Shown: positions 13,321-26,117, counted from the first letter of the stretch. The stretch is DNA of 64,000 bases from Rotaria sordida (GCA_905250125.1 CAJNOL010000239.1:62001-126000); one strand, 5' to 3'. Program-made: numbers and translations. The notes: generated from the letters alone by a model not told the origin.

Positions 13321-14695
13321 CTATAATGGACTAATTAATGATCGTTGTAAATTTAATAATTTTTCTTTAAGTTCATCGGGTTTAAATACACCATGTTCTG
13401 TTATAATACCAGTTATTAATGAAGCAGGTGTTACATCAAATGCTGGATTCCAAACTTGAACACCTTCAAAAAAAGCAAAAAAAAAAAAGATAATCATAAT
13501 AAATTAATAAATATATTGACATTTTTTCTTTATATAAATATTTTACCTTCTGGTGCAAGATTAATTCCTTTAACAGTAGTCATTTCACTTGATGGACGTT
13601 GTTCAATAATAATTTCATCACCTGATTTTTTACTTAAATCTATTGATGTTGTTGGTGCAGCAATATAAAATGGAATATCATGATGTTTAGCAAGTATAGC
13701 TAATTGATATGTACCAATTTTATTTGCTGTATCACCATTAGCTGTAACACGATCAGCACCAACAATAACAGCATGTATTGGTTGTGTACGCATTAAAAGA
13801 CCAGCCATTGAATCACAAATCATTGTATGTGGAATACGATCATGTACTAATTCATATGCTGTTAATCTTGAACCTTGATTATATGGACGAGTTTCAGTAA
13901 AATAAGCTAATTGAAGAACATTATTTGCAGCTAATTGTCGTATAATTCCAAGAGCTGTACCAAAACCAACAGTTGCTAATGAACCTGTATTACAATGTGT
14001 TAAAATATTTAATTTTTTTTTATTTGAAATATATTGACACATAGTTTCAGCACCATATTGACCAATTAAACGATTGTCAATAAGATCACGTTGAAGAAAT
14101 TGTTCCATAAAATCAAGTAATTCATCAATATATAATGTTAAATTTTGTTGTTTATTATTTAATGGTATTAAATAATCAATAATTGTTTTAGCAGCATCAG
14201 TCATATTAACTGCTGTTGGTCGAGCAGTTACTAAATAATTAAGTTGATGTGTAATAAATTGTATAACAGATGATATTGAATCAAATTTTGATCTTGAATT
14301 ATGTAATTCAACAGCTACACTTAATACACCACATACAGCAATAGCTGGAGCACCTTAAAAATAAAAATAAAAAACAAAATATATATATTTTTACTAATTT
14401 TGATATCATTTTTTTATTTCATTGAAAATTATTATTATTTTTTTGCGTGTGATTTTTAGCATATATTATACCTTTCAAAAATTTATTTAAATGAATTCTA
14501 GAAAAAAATCAAGATATTTAATGTTATATTATTATTATTCATACCTCGAATTGTCATTGTATGAATAGCTTTCCATGCATCATCAGCTGTATGAATTGAT
14601 ATATAAACTGTTTCATCTGGTAATTTTAATTGATCTAAAATTAATAATGAACCACGTTGATAACGTATTGCTTGTAATGTTGGTGGTGTTTGCAT
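13321..14695 (-). CDS. MRI1: methylthioribose-1-phosphate isomerase
   Basis: Converts 5-methylthioribose-1-phosphate to 5-methylthioribulose-1-phosphate in the methionine salvage pathway (cytosolic, eIF2B-alpha/beta/delta fold). Three exons on the minus strand: 14545-14695, 13547-14353, 13321-13463; phases match and give 366 aa, close to human MRI1 (369). Hallmarks are the N-terminal IRGAPAIAV signature split by intron 1, the catalytic Cys in [19 protein letters not shown] (C171), the catalytic Asp in [19 protein letters not shown] (D251), and [16 protein letters not shown]. The start at [17 protein letters not shown] was chosen because it matches the family N-terminus; an in-frame ATG at 14764 would add an implausible Phe-rich stretch. 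Confidence 0.96.
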
Positions 14696-15005
14696 TGCTA
14701 TAAGAGAAAAAAGAGAAAAAAGAAAAAATTTAAATAACTTTCTAATCAAAAAAAAAACAAACATGATTTGTTGAATGTTGCTTTATTTTAGTTTTTTATC
14801 GAAGTTAAACTCACGAATACATATATGTTAGGAACAAACAACAACACAAAAAAATAAAAAGAAGCTTATGAAAGACAAAGAATAAAGCAAAAGCAGTTTT
14901 ACACAACATCATAGTAGAGCTTATTGTATGTCAGTTGAAGTTTATCATCGGAGATTCACTTCTCTTGTTTTTTTTTTGAATGTTTTCTTTTTATCGAGGT
15001 TGATA
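14696..15005. other. short intergenic, MRI1 upstream / M6PR downstream
   Basis: Both flanking genes are on the minus strand. This 310-base spacer should hold the MRI1 promoter and the M6PR 3' UTR. Nothing else was recognised. Confidence 0.5.
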
Positions 15006-17105
15006 TTATGGTGAAAGAATGTCATCATCACTGCGCGTATCTGGTCCTGTTTCATCAAGAAAATATCCTTGTCTTGATGTATTTGGATTACAACGACAAC
15101 AAAAATCACATCCATCAGCAGCTAAATGACCTAATCTACGCCACATTTCAAAATTTGGAATTTGATCAACACCACGAGCACCACGTTTTATACGCATAAA
15201 TAAAAAGCCACCAATTAAATAAGCAGAAGCTAAACACAAAATACTAAAAAAGAAAAACATGAGAATGTCTAAAATGAAAGATAATAATCGGAAATTCAAT
15301 ATAGTAATTTACGTGATGAGAAATATGGCACCACCGCTCATGCTTTTTTTCTCTTGTGGAACAACCGGACACATTTCAGGGATTTGAACTTCAAACACAT
15401 AATTACAATGTTCATCGGTAGTTGTATGTTCTTCTAAGACTGTAATATTTTCCTGAAAAACAAAAAAAACTACAGTCAAAATGTCTTTTACATGCAATTT
15501 TTCTTGTTTTTTTTTATAATGAAATATTCTATAGAATTTATATATAATTTGAGCCTTCATTTTGTCATTTTGAAGAAAAACATATTGTTCATTATTTTTT
15601 ACCTGTTTATTCTTTGAATTCAATGAGTTTTCTTTTTGCTTTGTAGATAAAAGGGAAAAGAATTATAAAAAGGTTTTTATCTACCGAGGGAACATTTTCA
15701 ATTGATGAATTATTATTACATCGAAAGATAGTAGATTCTAAGTTATCATCGATCATGCTAATTTCATAATATGACTATGAGAAATTTCTTTAGATCTTCG
15801 TCTTCTAACTTTCTAAATTAAAAAAAAAACATTTTGTTAAAATCGCTTTTAATCTACTTGGAATTATGGGAACATATAGAATTGTCTATAAGTTAATAAT
15901 CTTTTCTATTTTATAAAAATGAGAATTTTAAGTAAAATAATATCATGTTAAAGATTTTTACATTGAAATATTAATATGTATCTATTGTATGAATTAATAT
16001 AGCTCTATTTTCTCCAGAGAAATAATGAATTGATCCAAAAAAAAGAAATTCAATTTGTTCTAGAATCTAGACAGATCAGAAATAATTTTTAGCAAAAAAT
16101 TTTGTAGTCTAGAAAAAGGAAATTGCTCATAGTCATATTCGGAATCAGCATGATCTATAACTTACAATTGACTAGTTTTTGGTAGGAAAGCGATTGATCA
16201 GTTGACAATGTTCTCTTGGAAGCTAATACATCATATATATATATATATCTATTTGAACAAATGATACACTTCAAACTAATCCATGCAGGCATCTATTTCC
16301 TGATTCACGATCAAAGTCTTTTTTTTTTCTCTTTTATAATATAATATAATAAACTATGTTTTATCTAGAATATATATATATATAAATTGAGAATGATATA
16401 TCTGTAATTTTTCATGTCTAAAAATGTCAAAAAATAACACTATAAAAGAACAGCAATATATTTATTATTATTTTTTCTCCCCTGTCTAGCAGATTATACA
16501 ATATATTCTTATGAATTTTCTTTTTCTAAGACTTCAAAAAACTAGAAAAATTTCATCGTAAAAATTTTTAGTTTAATAAATAAAAGTCTTTTTATCTTAC
16601 TTTATTCTGTCCACAAATAAAGAAAATTGAAGCTGAACGCGTATTATCATAACATTGATTGCTATATCGAGTACCATTGTGATATGTCAGAAGTATAAAA
16701 TTAGCTATGAATAAAATTCTATTGATTTAAAATTAAAATCAAAATAATATGATTAACCTCCTTCAACAAGATTAGCTTCATCTAATTTTCCAAGAACATA
16801 AGTATTATTATTATTATTATTTTCTTTTTGTATAACAGCTCCATGAATATCAGCATTGTTAGGTGCTAAACAAATTCCAATTTGATATATTGATGTACTC
16901 GTGTTTCTTGTTAAACTACATACAAAAGAAAAAGAAAGAAAATATTAAATAATAAATAATTGAATCATAACAAGTTTATTCACGTATTGTTATATATTTT
17001 CCATTTCTTTATTTTATCTTGAAGAACCTTTGAATCATTTGAACGAAAAATACAATCACCATTGACTAATGCACAAAAAGTGATTAAGAAGAATATCACA
17101 TGCAT
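15006..17105 (-). CDS. M6PR: cation-dependent mannose-6-phosphate receptor
   Basis: Type I membrane receptor that carries lysosomal hydrolases from the trans-Golgi to endosomes. Six exons: 16984-17105, 16758-16915, 16601-16704, 15685-15774, 15313-15452, 15006-15243; all phases fit and give 283 aa (human 277). Begins with a signal peptide (MHVIFFLITFCALVNG), then the P-type lectin domain with NGTRYSNQCYDN and paired cysteines (FICG, IFRCNNN, HCNYVFEV, EMCPVV). One membrane helix follows (about 198-218). The tail is very like the vertebrate tail: RGARGVDQIPNF, LGHLAADGCDFCCR, and a terminal acidic dileucine-type signal SDDDILSP equivalent to the GGA/AP-1 binding DDHLL. Exon 4 was placed by frame and by fit to the lectin domain and is the least certain junction. 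Introns 3 (826 bases) and 4 (232 bases) are long for this genome. Confidence 0.93.
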
Positions 17106-17811
17106 ATGAATATCTCTAGATGAAGAACGATAATCTAAAAAGTTCTTCGTTTTTTTTTTTCTTTATGCTTCTTTTATTCACATTTTTTTTACATTAATTC
17201 TATGCATGAATGAATGAATGAATACTATAGAGAAAAAAAAAGACCCTACATAACATCCATTTTACACACTATTTCTTTCGTCTTCTTTTTTTATTTGTGC
17301 TTGTGTCGATTTCACATATAAAAACGACGAAAGAATAAAGGGAAAAACAACTTATACGACTGGCACCGATTACATTCACTAGCATAAAATTGATGTGTTC
17401 AAGGTTAGTTGAAAATACTCATATATATTTTATAATGTCGTTTATTATTTGTTATTTCTATATTGTTTTTTTTTTTTTTTTTTACTTTTACATTTCAAAC
17501 TGATCGATCTTCCATCAGAACAAAATATTTGTTTGTTCTCTCTCGTTTTCTTCTACGTAGATAAACTCCTACAAACGAAAAAATAAAATTCACACAAAAA
17601 ACGGTATGAAATAGAGAAAGAAGAGAAAAAAATATATATAGTTAACCTTTTATATCTATTCGCAATAAGCCGTCTGGTGTTGAATGCTTTGAAAAAAAAT
17701 ATTTTGTCATAAATCCTCCTGTCAAGGTCATACGCAGAAGAAAAAAAAAACACCTTATCACTTTCTCTGCCAAACTTTAATGGATAAAATTTACCTGTTC
17801 TAGAATAAAAA
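17106..17811. promoter_or_regulatory. divergent intergenic region, M6PR and orphan gene
   Basis: Lies between the M6PR start (minus) and the 17812 ORF (plus), so it should hold both promoters. It contains an ATGA tetranucleotide run (about 17206-17223) and a long T tract (about 17466-17484). No specific factor site is claimed. Confidence 0.4.
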
Positions 17812-18348
17812 ATGTCAGTTTTAACTACAAAACCTGATTCTTTACAAGAACAACAAATAAAATCTGAACATGATCATACATCTACGATAGATAAATCAAC
17901 AGAGATGATTCGACAACGAGTCGAAGATCGTCATTGGCAACTATTTGAAGCACGTTTGAAAAAACAATTACCAAAAGTAAATAAAGAAAATTATACTAAC
18001 CCAAATGATTACCGTATAATTGATCGTTTAAAAAAAGTCGATCAACCACAACCACCTATTGAACCTCATCAACGATGGGAAATATTTTGTAATCAAATTA
18101 CAAATAAATCAAATGAAACAAATCGTCTTATGTCTATATTTCATCATGTTTGGCTTAAAAATTGGAATACAAAACGAATAAATGAAATCGAAAAACGATT
18201 TATGACTGATCCAACATTAAATAAAAATATTTTTTTAAATTTTATATCAACAAACAATAATGATCAAAAAATAATTTCCTCAATACTTCATCGAACTACT
18301 TCATCTGACAAAGTTTCTACTGATAAATATAAAAAATATGTAATATGA
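17812..18348 (+). CDS. uncharacterised 178-aa intronless protein
   Basis: Not recognised. An ATG-initiated open frame of 178 codons with no intron, unlike most neighbours. The product is hydrophilic and strongly charged (many K, R, E, N), with no signal peptide or membrane segment. The N-terminal ~30 residues look disordered. The middle (about 35-150) looks helical, with RHWQLFEARLKKQLPK... and HQRWEIFCNQITNK motifs containing spaced aromatic residues. Codon use (TTA, AAA, CGA) matches the other genes here, so I take it as a real host gene rather than chance. It might be rotifer-specific or a fast-evolving ciliary protein; that is only a guess. Confidence 0.6.
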   Translation: MSVLTTKPDSLQEQQIKSEHDHTSTIDKSTEMIRQRVEDRHWQLFEARLKKQLPKVNKENYTNPNDYRIIDRLKKVDQPQPPIEPHQRWEIFCNQITNKSNETNRLMSIFHHVWLKNWNTKRINEIEKRFMTDPTLNKNIFLNFISTNNNDQKIISSILHRTTSSDKVSTDKYKKYVI

Positions 18349-21300
18349 ACTCTTTTTTTTTGTTCCTTACTTTTCTCACAGATCTTTTCCTTCTTTCCTA
18401 ATGAAGATAATTGGATCTTTCTTTTTCTCCATATTAGTTATATGATATTAATATATTTTTTTCCTTGAAAAATAAAAAGAACGTTGGTAAAAATTATTTA
18501 GAAGAAGTTTCTATGAGTTCATACTTATATTTATTAAATCATAAGGGTACTGTCTCATTTTCTTAATTGTTAATATGGATTTGTCATCTAGGTAAAAGAA
18601 GAAAAAAAAAGAAAAAGCACGCTTGTAATGAAAGAAAATGATAATAATTAATTCTTCATTTTCTAGACATCAAGTAAAAACCCTATAGAAACACTGTGTC
18701 TTATCATGATCATATAGTCTTTAATTCAATTCATGTAGAATAGACGTAAAATAATGGTATATATCTGTATATCAAATACCTATAAATGCAAATAAAATAA
18801 TAAATTATTTTTTTTTTTTTTTTTGTTGATCAGATTTTTAATCTAATCCAAAACATTTCGAAAGAGGTCGTGTGTATCAAACTTTTATAATCTATCAATT
18901 TAAATTGACAGCACTTGCATATAATTCATAAATGTATTTAAAGATAATAAATCAATATGTTCTGGTAAAAAAATTCATTGGAATTGAGTTCATTTCCTAT
19001 TTCAACGAACATAAATATCTATTTATTGTTAATAAATAAGTATTTTCTTCGGAGTATACAGTGAAGTATTCTTTTATGTTTGAGTGTACTCATACGAACA
19101 ATGGTTTATTTTTATTCATGCGATAAGCAAATCAAAGTCCCATATAAAGAAGACGAAGAAAAAAAAAATCATCAAAAATCACATACAAAGCATGTTCTTC
19201 AAATAATGATGACTAAAATAAATTAGAAACTATTTAATGAAAGAAATAAAAAACAAAACTCTTGCTTATATTTGAGAATAAAATAGATTTTATAATTGAA
19301 AATTTATTTTTGAATGAAGAATTTTTATCTGCTGCTTTTTTTTTACTTAAGCTAAGTTGACAAGACATACCTAATCAATTACTAAAATTAGTTTTTTATC
19401 ATAAAATATAAGAAAAGTACAAGTCTGTTTTTGAAGCATCTTTCTTTAGACACTAAACCTGATGGGTATAGTTAATTCTCATTTTACTTCCAGAATTATT
19501 TTCAGTTATGATCATATTTCTACTATCAAAGAATAAGACCTAGATTTTATACAGGTGGAAATATGAGAAGGATTTTCACATGTTTCGAAATATTTTCTTT
19601 TTGATTAAAGAAAAAAGATAAATCCAGTGTCGGAATTCTCTTGGAAAGAGATTTTTCATAAAATAATTTGTAAAATGTAATCCTATTAGAACATTCACAA
19701 TATATCACTTTTCTACAAAGAATATCATGTATTAAAAGTATTCAATAACTTGAATATGAAATTAATACAAACGTCTACGAAAACAAAATACTATTTAATA
19801 TATCGACACGATCTTTTTTTTTTCTTTCATTTTTGTTTGGATTTTTCTTACTTTTTATTTAACTTGTAAATCTTCAATAAGGAATATTTAGTAATCTTAA
19901 ATTTCTTTCGACATTGCTTTCAAGGGTGCTCGGAGTGACTAAGATTGGAATGAGAGATGACTACTGAGAAAATAGCGTTCATGACATTGAAAAGGATCGA
20001 CACTTGTTTCAGGAATTTGTGAGAAAAATAATCGTTCAATTCCACTGAGGAAAGACGGAAAATTTTCAAGATTGAGGGTCATAACCCTTCTTTATTCTGG
20101 ACACCCCTGATTGCTTTCATTCTATAGCAGGCAAGTATTCTTTACTTGATTGCTGATTTATCCGTTAAAATCCTTTATTGATAATACTCATGAGTGAGTT
20201 TTGATAAGTTGAGTTAACCTGATCAATGAATCTTCTATCGGTTTTTCTTAAACAATATGCATATTATAATACCAAAGAAAATGGGAATATGCTTGAATTA
20301 TCGGCAAATTATTAGTTTTTTATTTATATATTTCATGTTCATAATTGACATTATTTTGTGTAAGAACTTTCATTTCATTAATCTTTTTCGAATAATGAAC
20401 ATTTTTCATCATTGAAAATCTTTATGCTAAGCAAAGCAAATTTTTTTTTGGTTCATCATCCTAAAATTCTCATTAGCTTGATAGTGCTTGTTGTTTTTTT
20501 TTACATAGAATCACAAAAATTTTTTAAATTACAGTTTAATTTGATGATTGCCAACCAAAATATTGTCACTGTTTACAACAATATTGAGAATACCTTCGTC
20601 TTTAAGAACAATGTGTCTGGTTATAACAATGGGTTTTGTTTTTATTCGAATTATATGGCACATATTAATATTCATATTATATTATAGCAAATGATTAGAA
20701 AATTACCAAATCGTCTGAAGATACTTTTCTAAAAGACTTTATCAGAGATGTTTAATTATATTTTGAAAACTGTCATCAGGACTGTCGATAGTTTTTCGAA
20801 GTGGACAAGGCTAAAAATTTGGCAGACAGTCAGAAGCAGTCTGTCTGACAGAAAGTGACTGAGACAAGCTGCCTTCTAAAACTTGCCAGATAGGTTATCA
20901 ATAATAGCTCTAAATTTTTGAAGACATGCCACAGAGAGAAGGGGGGAGGGGCAAGTACACTCCAGTCCCTCTCATTGAAACATATGATTGCCTCATTAAC
21001 AGAAAGCCTTTGTACTAACACATCATGTCATCATATCTATCGTTCTATCTTCAACATATATTTATACTTTTTATATGATATTCTTTTTCTCATTATCACC
21101 TTTCTTAATGACTTGTTCGGCTAACAATTCTTACCTTTTGTATATACATACATATATATATATCTTATCATTAATAATCTTGTTCGGTCTTACTCTAATA
21201 TTAGTTCTGTTAAATTTAGATTATTCAGTATTATTTGATACCCTTGAGATAATTAGGAAAGTCATTAGTTTAGTTTTTTATCATTATCTAAAAATAGAAA

Positions 21301-22393
21301 ATAAATCGGAAGTTAAATATGTTGCTTGTTTTTTTTTACGGGATAAAGTATATTTTGTAAAATCATCTCATATATGATTTTCTTTCATTTATCAATATTT
21401 AATTCAACAATGAATTGATTACCTAGATAGTATTTTTCTTTCAAGATCAAAGTAGAACATCTTTAACAATCCCAATTATTTCGTACAAAATAAATCTTAA
21501 GAAAATTATAATAATTCATTTCCAATAAAAAAAAAAACAAATGTTGTTAATTAAAAAAAAGCTTAAAGAAATTCCTTTATTCACGGTTATTTATGGAAAA
21601 TATTTAAGTGTTAATACTCATAAAAGAAGAATTATATTAATAGAATATAAATTAAACATACATAAATATGAACCTTTTATTTTTTGCGTTTCATTCATTG
21701 TTGATAAGTTATAAATATTAACATAAAATAAATATTTTACAAACAGAACAATCATTATCAGTAAGAAATATTCTATTTAATTTTTTCTAATACTCACATA
21801 TTTGATATTTGTTATTGAAAAATTTTATTATTACACAAAAAAAAAAAAAAATCGAATCAAGAAAATATTCTTGAATAATATATATGAGAACAAAAAACAA
21901 ACGAGAGAGAATGGAAATTTCCATTAGTTAAGAGTAAAGAGAAATTGTGCAAACGACGAAAACTAAACATTTATTAATATTCTTCTCATATTTCAAGGTT
22001 TAGAAAAAAAAAATAATAATAAATTACCAACTATAGTAATTCTGTTGGTTTTGAAACTAAATGATCAAATTTTTTTCTTCAATCAAGGCTATCTATATGT
22101 CTAATGTTTTTGTTTTTCTATATATGATTGAAATATTACTTTTTCGACATCATTAATCATATGTTATTACAATATTTTCAGGCATATTAACATAGATTAT
22201 ATAATAATTATTTCTTCCATTCTAGTCTGTTAGATAATAAAATTCGATTTTTCTTTTCTGTTTTTTTTTTTTTTTGTTGAATAAGAATAATGAAATCAAA
22301 ATATAAAATAGTTTGGTTGATTAACGAATTTGAATAAATTTAAGTCAAATGTTCCATTGTTTTGTTTTTGAAATTTTAAAATACGATACTTTA
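18349..22393. other. 4-kb gene-poor tract with one clear MITE
   Basis: No supported gene. Short open frames at 20412-20687 and 20830-21377 are low-complexity or start without ATG and show no family resemblance. A 189-bp hAT-like MITE with a perfect 8-bp target duplication lies at 19921-20109. A short palindromic cluster (gcagacagtcag...ctgtctgac) is near 20821-20850. The rest is AT-rich single-copy DNA as far as I can see. Confidence 0.5.
19913..20117. mobile_element. hAT-like MITE (189 bp) with 8-bp target site duplication
   Basis: The element 19921-20109 begins caagggtgctcgg and ends as the inverse, ctggacacccctg, a TIR of about 13 bases with the CARGGGTG start typical of hAT transposons. 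It is bordered on both sides by the identical octamer attgcttt (19913-19920 and 20110-20117); 8-bp duplications are the hAT hallmark. It is too short to encode a transposase, so it is non-autonomous. Confidence 0.85.
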
Positions 22394-22729
22394 TCATGAA
22401 TGATGGTATGGACGTCTTGAATTGTCATATTCAATATCAGATATAATTCTTTGTTGTGTTGTAGAAGATAATGGTCTACTAGATAATCGTTGAACATAAC
22501 AAATTGTACATAATATAATCAATAGAAGAAAAGCAAGACTAATACCACCGCCTATATAATAATAAAGACGTTGGTCATTAGGACCTTTATTAGTTGCGGC
22601 GAAATAAAATAGAACAACAGTAAGAATAAGTAAAATAAAAGCAAAGAAAAGACAAGCATGAACACATCGCTCTTGATCAGTCAGGTGTGATTGATGTAAT
22701 GTTGTGTCACGGCGACGAAAGAAAAGCAT
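22394..22729 (-). CDS. small protein with two membrane helices
   Basis: Not assigned to a family. The 111-aa frame starts at MLFFRRRDTTLHQSH. A farther upstream in-frame start at 22783 would add a hydrophobic, UTR-like leader, so the inner ATG is preferred. It has a basic N-terminus (FRRR), a hydrophobic helix at about 24-45, a short loop with NKGPNDQRLYYY, a second helix at about 56-79, and a polar tail with Ser/Thr/Arg and YDNSRRPYHHS at the end. This predicts a hairpin membrane protein with both ends on the same, probably cytosolic, side. Upstream exons cannot be excluded. Codon use resembles neighbouring genes. Confidence 0.55.
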   Translation of the reverse strand: MLFFRRRDTTLHQSHLTDQERCVHACLFFAFILLILTVVLFYFAATNKGPNDQRLYYYIGGGISLAFLLLIILCTICYVQRLSSRPLSSTTQQRIISDIEYDNSRRPYHHS

Positions 22730-24253
22730 AGTAATTATAATACTCAAAAAAGAATATAATCTAAATGAATAATAGATAAGCAATAAAATACATATCTTTA
22801 TATATATTGGTTGTTATGATATATATCAATGTGCTGAAGTACATACTATTTTATTCACGCTCGATCAATACTCTTTTTTCCAATAGAATCGTCATCAACT
22901 ACTCTATCGCCATTACTTATAGGCATGTGCTGCTCTTGTTTATGCTCTAGAAAAACAAAACCAGACCTATTTATCACATATTAGCCGATATGACGGCATT
23001 GGTACCAAACATCGTCTTATTATTACAGATTGCTTTTCCTTCGCTGCCTATAAAATGACAGTAACAAAAAGAAGAAGAATAGCGAAGACCATTAAGTCTA
23101 GAAAAAATGTCCCAAAGTGCAAATCAGAAAGACAAACGTCTTCAGATTTTCTCATTCTGTTCCATTAACAGTTCATTGAAATCAATAGACGGATAAATGT
23201 TTGCATTTTTATAGATCATAATAGTTCTTGTACGTTACTTACTTATAAAATAACATGTTCGATCAAATAATCATGTTAAATAATAAGAGCGAAATCGACA
23301 TAGGTCTTTTTCTTCTTCTTCTTTTTTCTTTTCTCGTTAAATATATTAAAAAAAGAAAAGCAATTGTTTATCATAGACGAACAAAAGTAGTCGTTTCAGA
23401 AAGTCAGTAGAGAAAACAATGTCCCTTTCTCGTCTATTATTGTTCAACGTCACATTAATGTTTCATTTTCTTTTCGGTTTTACTTCTTTGTCGTCATCAT
23501 CTTCTTTTTTTTTTTTTCTTTATTCTTTTCATCTATTCTCTTTTCTTTTCTTAATTTTTCTTATTGTCATTTGTATAACAACAATTGGCAAAAAATCACA
23601 CGGGAACAAAAGCATATTCTTTTCTTACAAATCTAGTCACATAAATCTCTCTTTAGTAAATTACAAAAGAAAGAAAGAAAAAAAGAAGAATATTTAACAA
23701 AGTTAAATGAATTGTTTTTTTTTTTCTTTATCCGAGAGTTTTGTTTTATGTGTCACTAAATGTTATTTGTTATTTGTGGCTAAAAAAGCATCTGAGTTAG
23801 ATAAAAGAATAGATACCGTATAAGAAAATACATAATAAATGTTTGTTCTGTTCTATAAGACACAAAAGAACGACATTAGAACAGTTGTCGAAAACTGTTG
23901 TTGATTATTCAGACAAAATATAGAATACATCTTCCTGGATTGAATTATTCATTGATTTTATCATTTCAACGACAAGGACACACTTATTATTGTTATCATA
24001 TTGTGTACAATCTATCGTATATGATTTAATAAATAATATCAAACCAGTATTTGTTTTTTTTTTATACAACTAACAGAAATACAAACAATTTTTTCGATAT
24101 CATAATAATATAAGACAAATTTTAATTTTTTTTTTTTTTATTGATAAATAAAAAGAATATTCCTTATCTGACATACATTTATATGTGTATACAGATTAAA
24201 CAAGAAAGAAAAAAAAAATTTAGAGTTCAACATTTTTGTATGAACATATATAA
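22730..24253. other. intergenic, AT-rich
   Basis: No gene supported. Open frames at 23419-23697 and 24141-24329 are dominated by Phe/Ser/Lys from poly-T and poly-A tracts and look like chance. Confidence 0.5.
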
Positions 24254-26117
24254 TTACAAACTACATTTATTGACTACATCTAAATTGTATTTATCATTAT
24301 TAGAATTAATTAAATGTGTTTTATTATGATAATCAATAAGTTTAATTGTAGTCATTGAATTTAGATCGTCATTAATTGAATAAGTTACTTTAAAACGTGT
24401 TATGGATGTATTTGGTGCTATATCTTGTATAGTATCTAAATATTGTCCTATATCTACTTGTAAATCATAGACAAAATATTTAATAAATTCTCGTATAATA
24501 GCTCCATGAGTAACAATAAGTATATCAAAATCAGAAAAATTATTTTTATATGATGAATGTAATAAATCTTTAGATAAATTTTGTTGTTTTTCAAAACTAC
24601 TACGACGTGAAAGAAGTGATATGGATGATGTTATTGATTGTTGATCAGATGATACAGATAAGAGATCAAGTGCTGAATCAAAAGATGATGATTGATATGA
24701 TGTTGTTTTTATCATATTAGTTATTAATTTAATTTGAATATTTCCTGTTGATAATGAACGTTTACGAATTAAATTTGTTATTGTTTGTTGAGATGAAATA
24801 AAATTTTCTGATGAAATACTACGTAATAAAGATTGTTCATTATTTTCTTGTGATAATGAATTAGGTATATAAAATTTTACTGATAAATTTGTACGAGAGT
24901 TTTTAAGAAGTTCATGACATAAATTTCGAAAAAATTTTATAACACGTTCACGCACTTGAGCTGTACTTTCAGCACCTGGAGGTGTAAAATTTACATATGG
25001 AATACCACTTTCTTTTGCTAATTCACGTAACCATTGTCGTGTTCGACCTTCCGCAATACCATACATCTAAAATAATTTTGAAAATAAATAATTCAGATTA
25101 AATAACATGCAAAAAAATATAAAAGATAACTGACTCGTTCGCGTAATAAAGAATCGTATTGTATTTTGCATGATGATACACGATTGAATGCACGAATTTG
25201 ACGAGCTGTCTGAAAGGTGGAAAAAATAATTATTAAAAAAATATTATAAATAAGTATGATAAGGAGAATTAATAAATAAGATGAATATATATATATGTAA
25301 GAACAGAAAATTTAAATTTTTCATTGAATAACAGATGAGTAAAATTTATGAATATTGAATTTTATTTTTAATAGAAATCTTCAAGATAAATTTTCTATTG
25401 ATATGATAAATTTTTATATGAGATTCTAAGTTTAAAATATTTTTATTTTTGTTTGAAAACAAAAATATTTTAATAGATGTTTTTCTATGAATGACATCTG
25501 GCATTTATTACGCGTCTTCAAGTATCGTCCGAACTTTTTATGTATCATCTGTACTGTATTGTATCCAAAAGAACCTAATGATAAATGGCTTTTACGATGT
25601 TACTAAATATATCATTTATATAAAATAATGTCAACAGTTATCTATATATGTCATTTAACATTTAACACTTTTTCACCTTCACAAGATCGATGACGAATTT
25701 ATCTATTATTTACTTATTCCAAAGAGATAAGACAACAAAATGAAACAAATGCACTTACTTCAGCTGCTCGTTTTAAGTCGCTGGAATAGATGTGTGAAAA
25801 ACGATGATATTGAAGATATTGACCAAGTGCTTGTGATTGAAGATGGCCAATATTGGATAATTCAGTATCTATTAAACCTTGAATAGTACCTTCAGCATTC
25901 GCACGTGTGGCCGCACTTTAAAAAAATAAAATAAACAAAAGAATAAATTTAGATTTATTTTTGAATATAAAATATTTACTGTCGAACAAGTGTTAAATTG
26001 AAACGAACATGATCGATATTCTTAGTATTTTGTAAGATTATTGTACTATTTAAGTAAAACAAACAAAACAAATGAAACAATCAATAAATGTAAGAATAAA
26101 CAAAACACCGACTTCAT
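24254..26117 (-). CDS. TIGAR: TIGAR-like histidine phosphatase (fructose-2,6-bisphosphatase family)
   Basis: Phosphoglycerate-mutase-fold phosphatase; TIGAR hydrolyses fructose-2,6-bisphosphate and related sugar phosphates and diverts flux to the pentose-phosphate pathway. Exons on the minus strand: 26109-26117 (ATG plus two codons, tentative), 25980-26020, 25759-25915, 25135-25209, 24254-25066; phases fit, 364 aa (human 270). Catalytic residues read in order: His17 in LVRHAATRANAEGTIQG, Glu93 in LLRERMYGIAEG, His281 in LIVTHGAIIR. Other family motifs are SHIYSSDLKRAAETARQ, TPPGAES and APNTSITRF. The usual RHG is RHA here. A Ser-rich, probably disordered insert of about 100 residues (roughly 155-265) sits before the second His, at the place where vertebrate TIGAR has a shorter loop. 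The micro first exon was chosen because it gives MKSNIDHVRFNLTLVRHA in frame, but is unproven. Confidence 0.88.

Noticed and set aside
14696..14764. Earlier in-frame ATG for MRI1
   Set aside because: Would add about 23 Phe/Leu/Ser residues with no counterpart in the family; the inner ATG matches the known N-terminus.
23419..23697. 92-codon ATG frame with hydrophobic start
   Set aside because: Dominated by Phe/Ser/Leu from T-rich sequence and a Lys-rich end from A-rich sequence; no domain, looks like low-complexity chance.
26032..26117. Upstream ATG giving TIGAR a hydrophobic N-terminal anchor
   Set aside because: Read straight through, the frame hits a TAG before the RHA motif; a spliced 9-base first exon is the better explanation.
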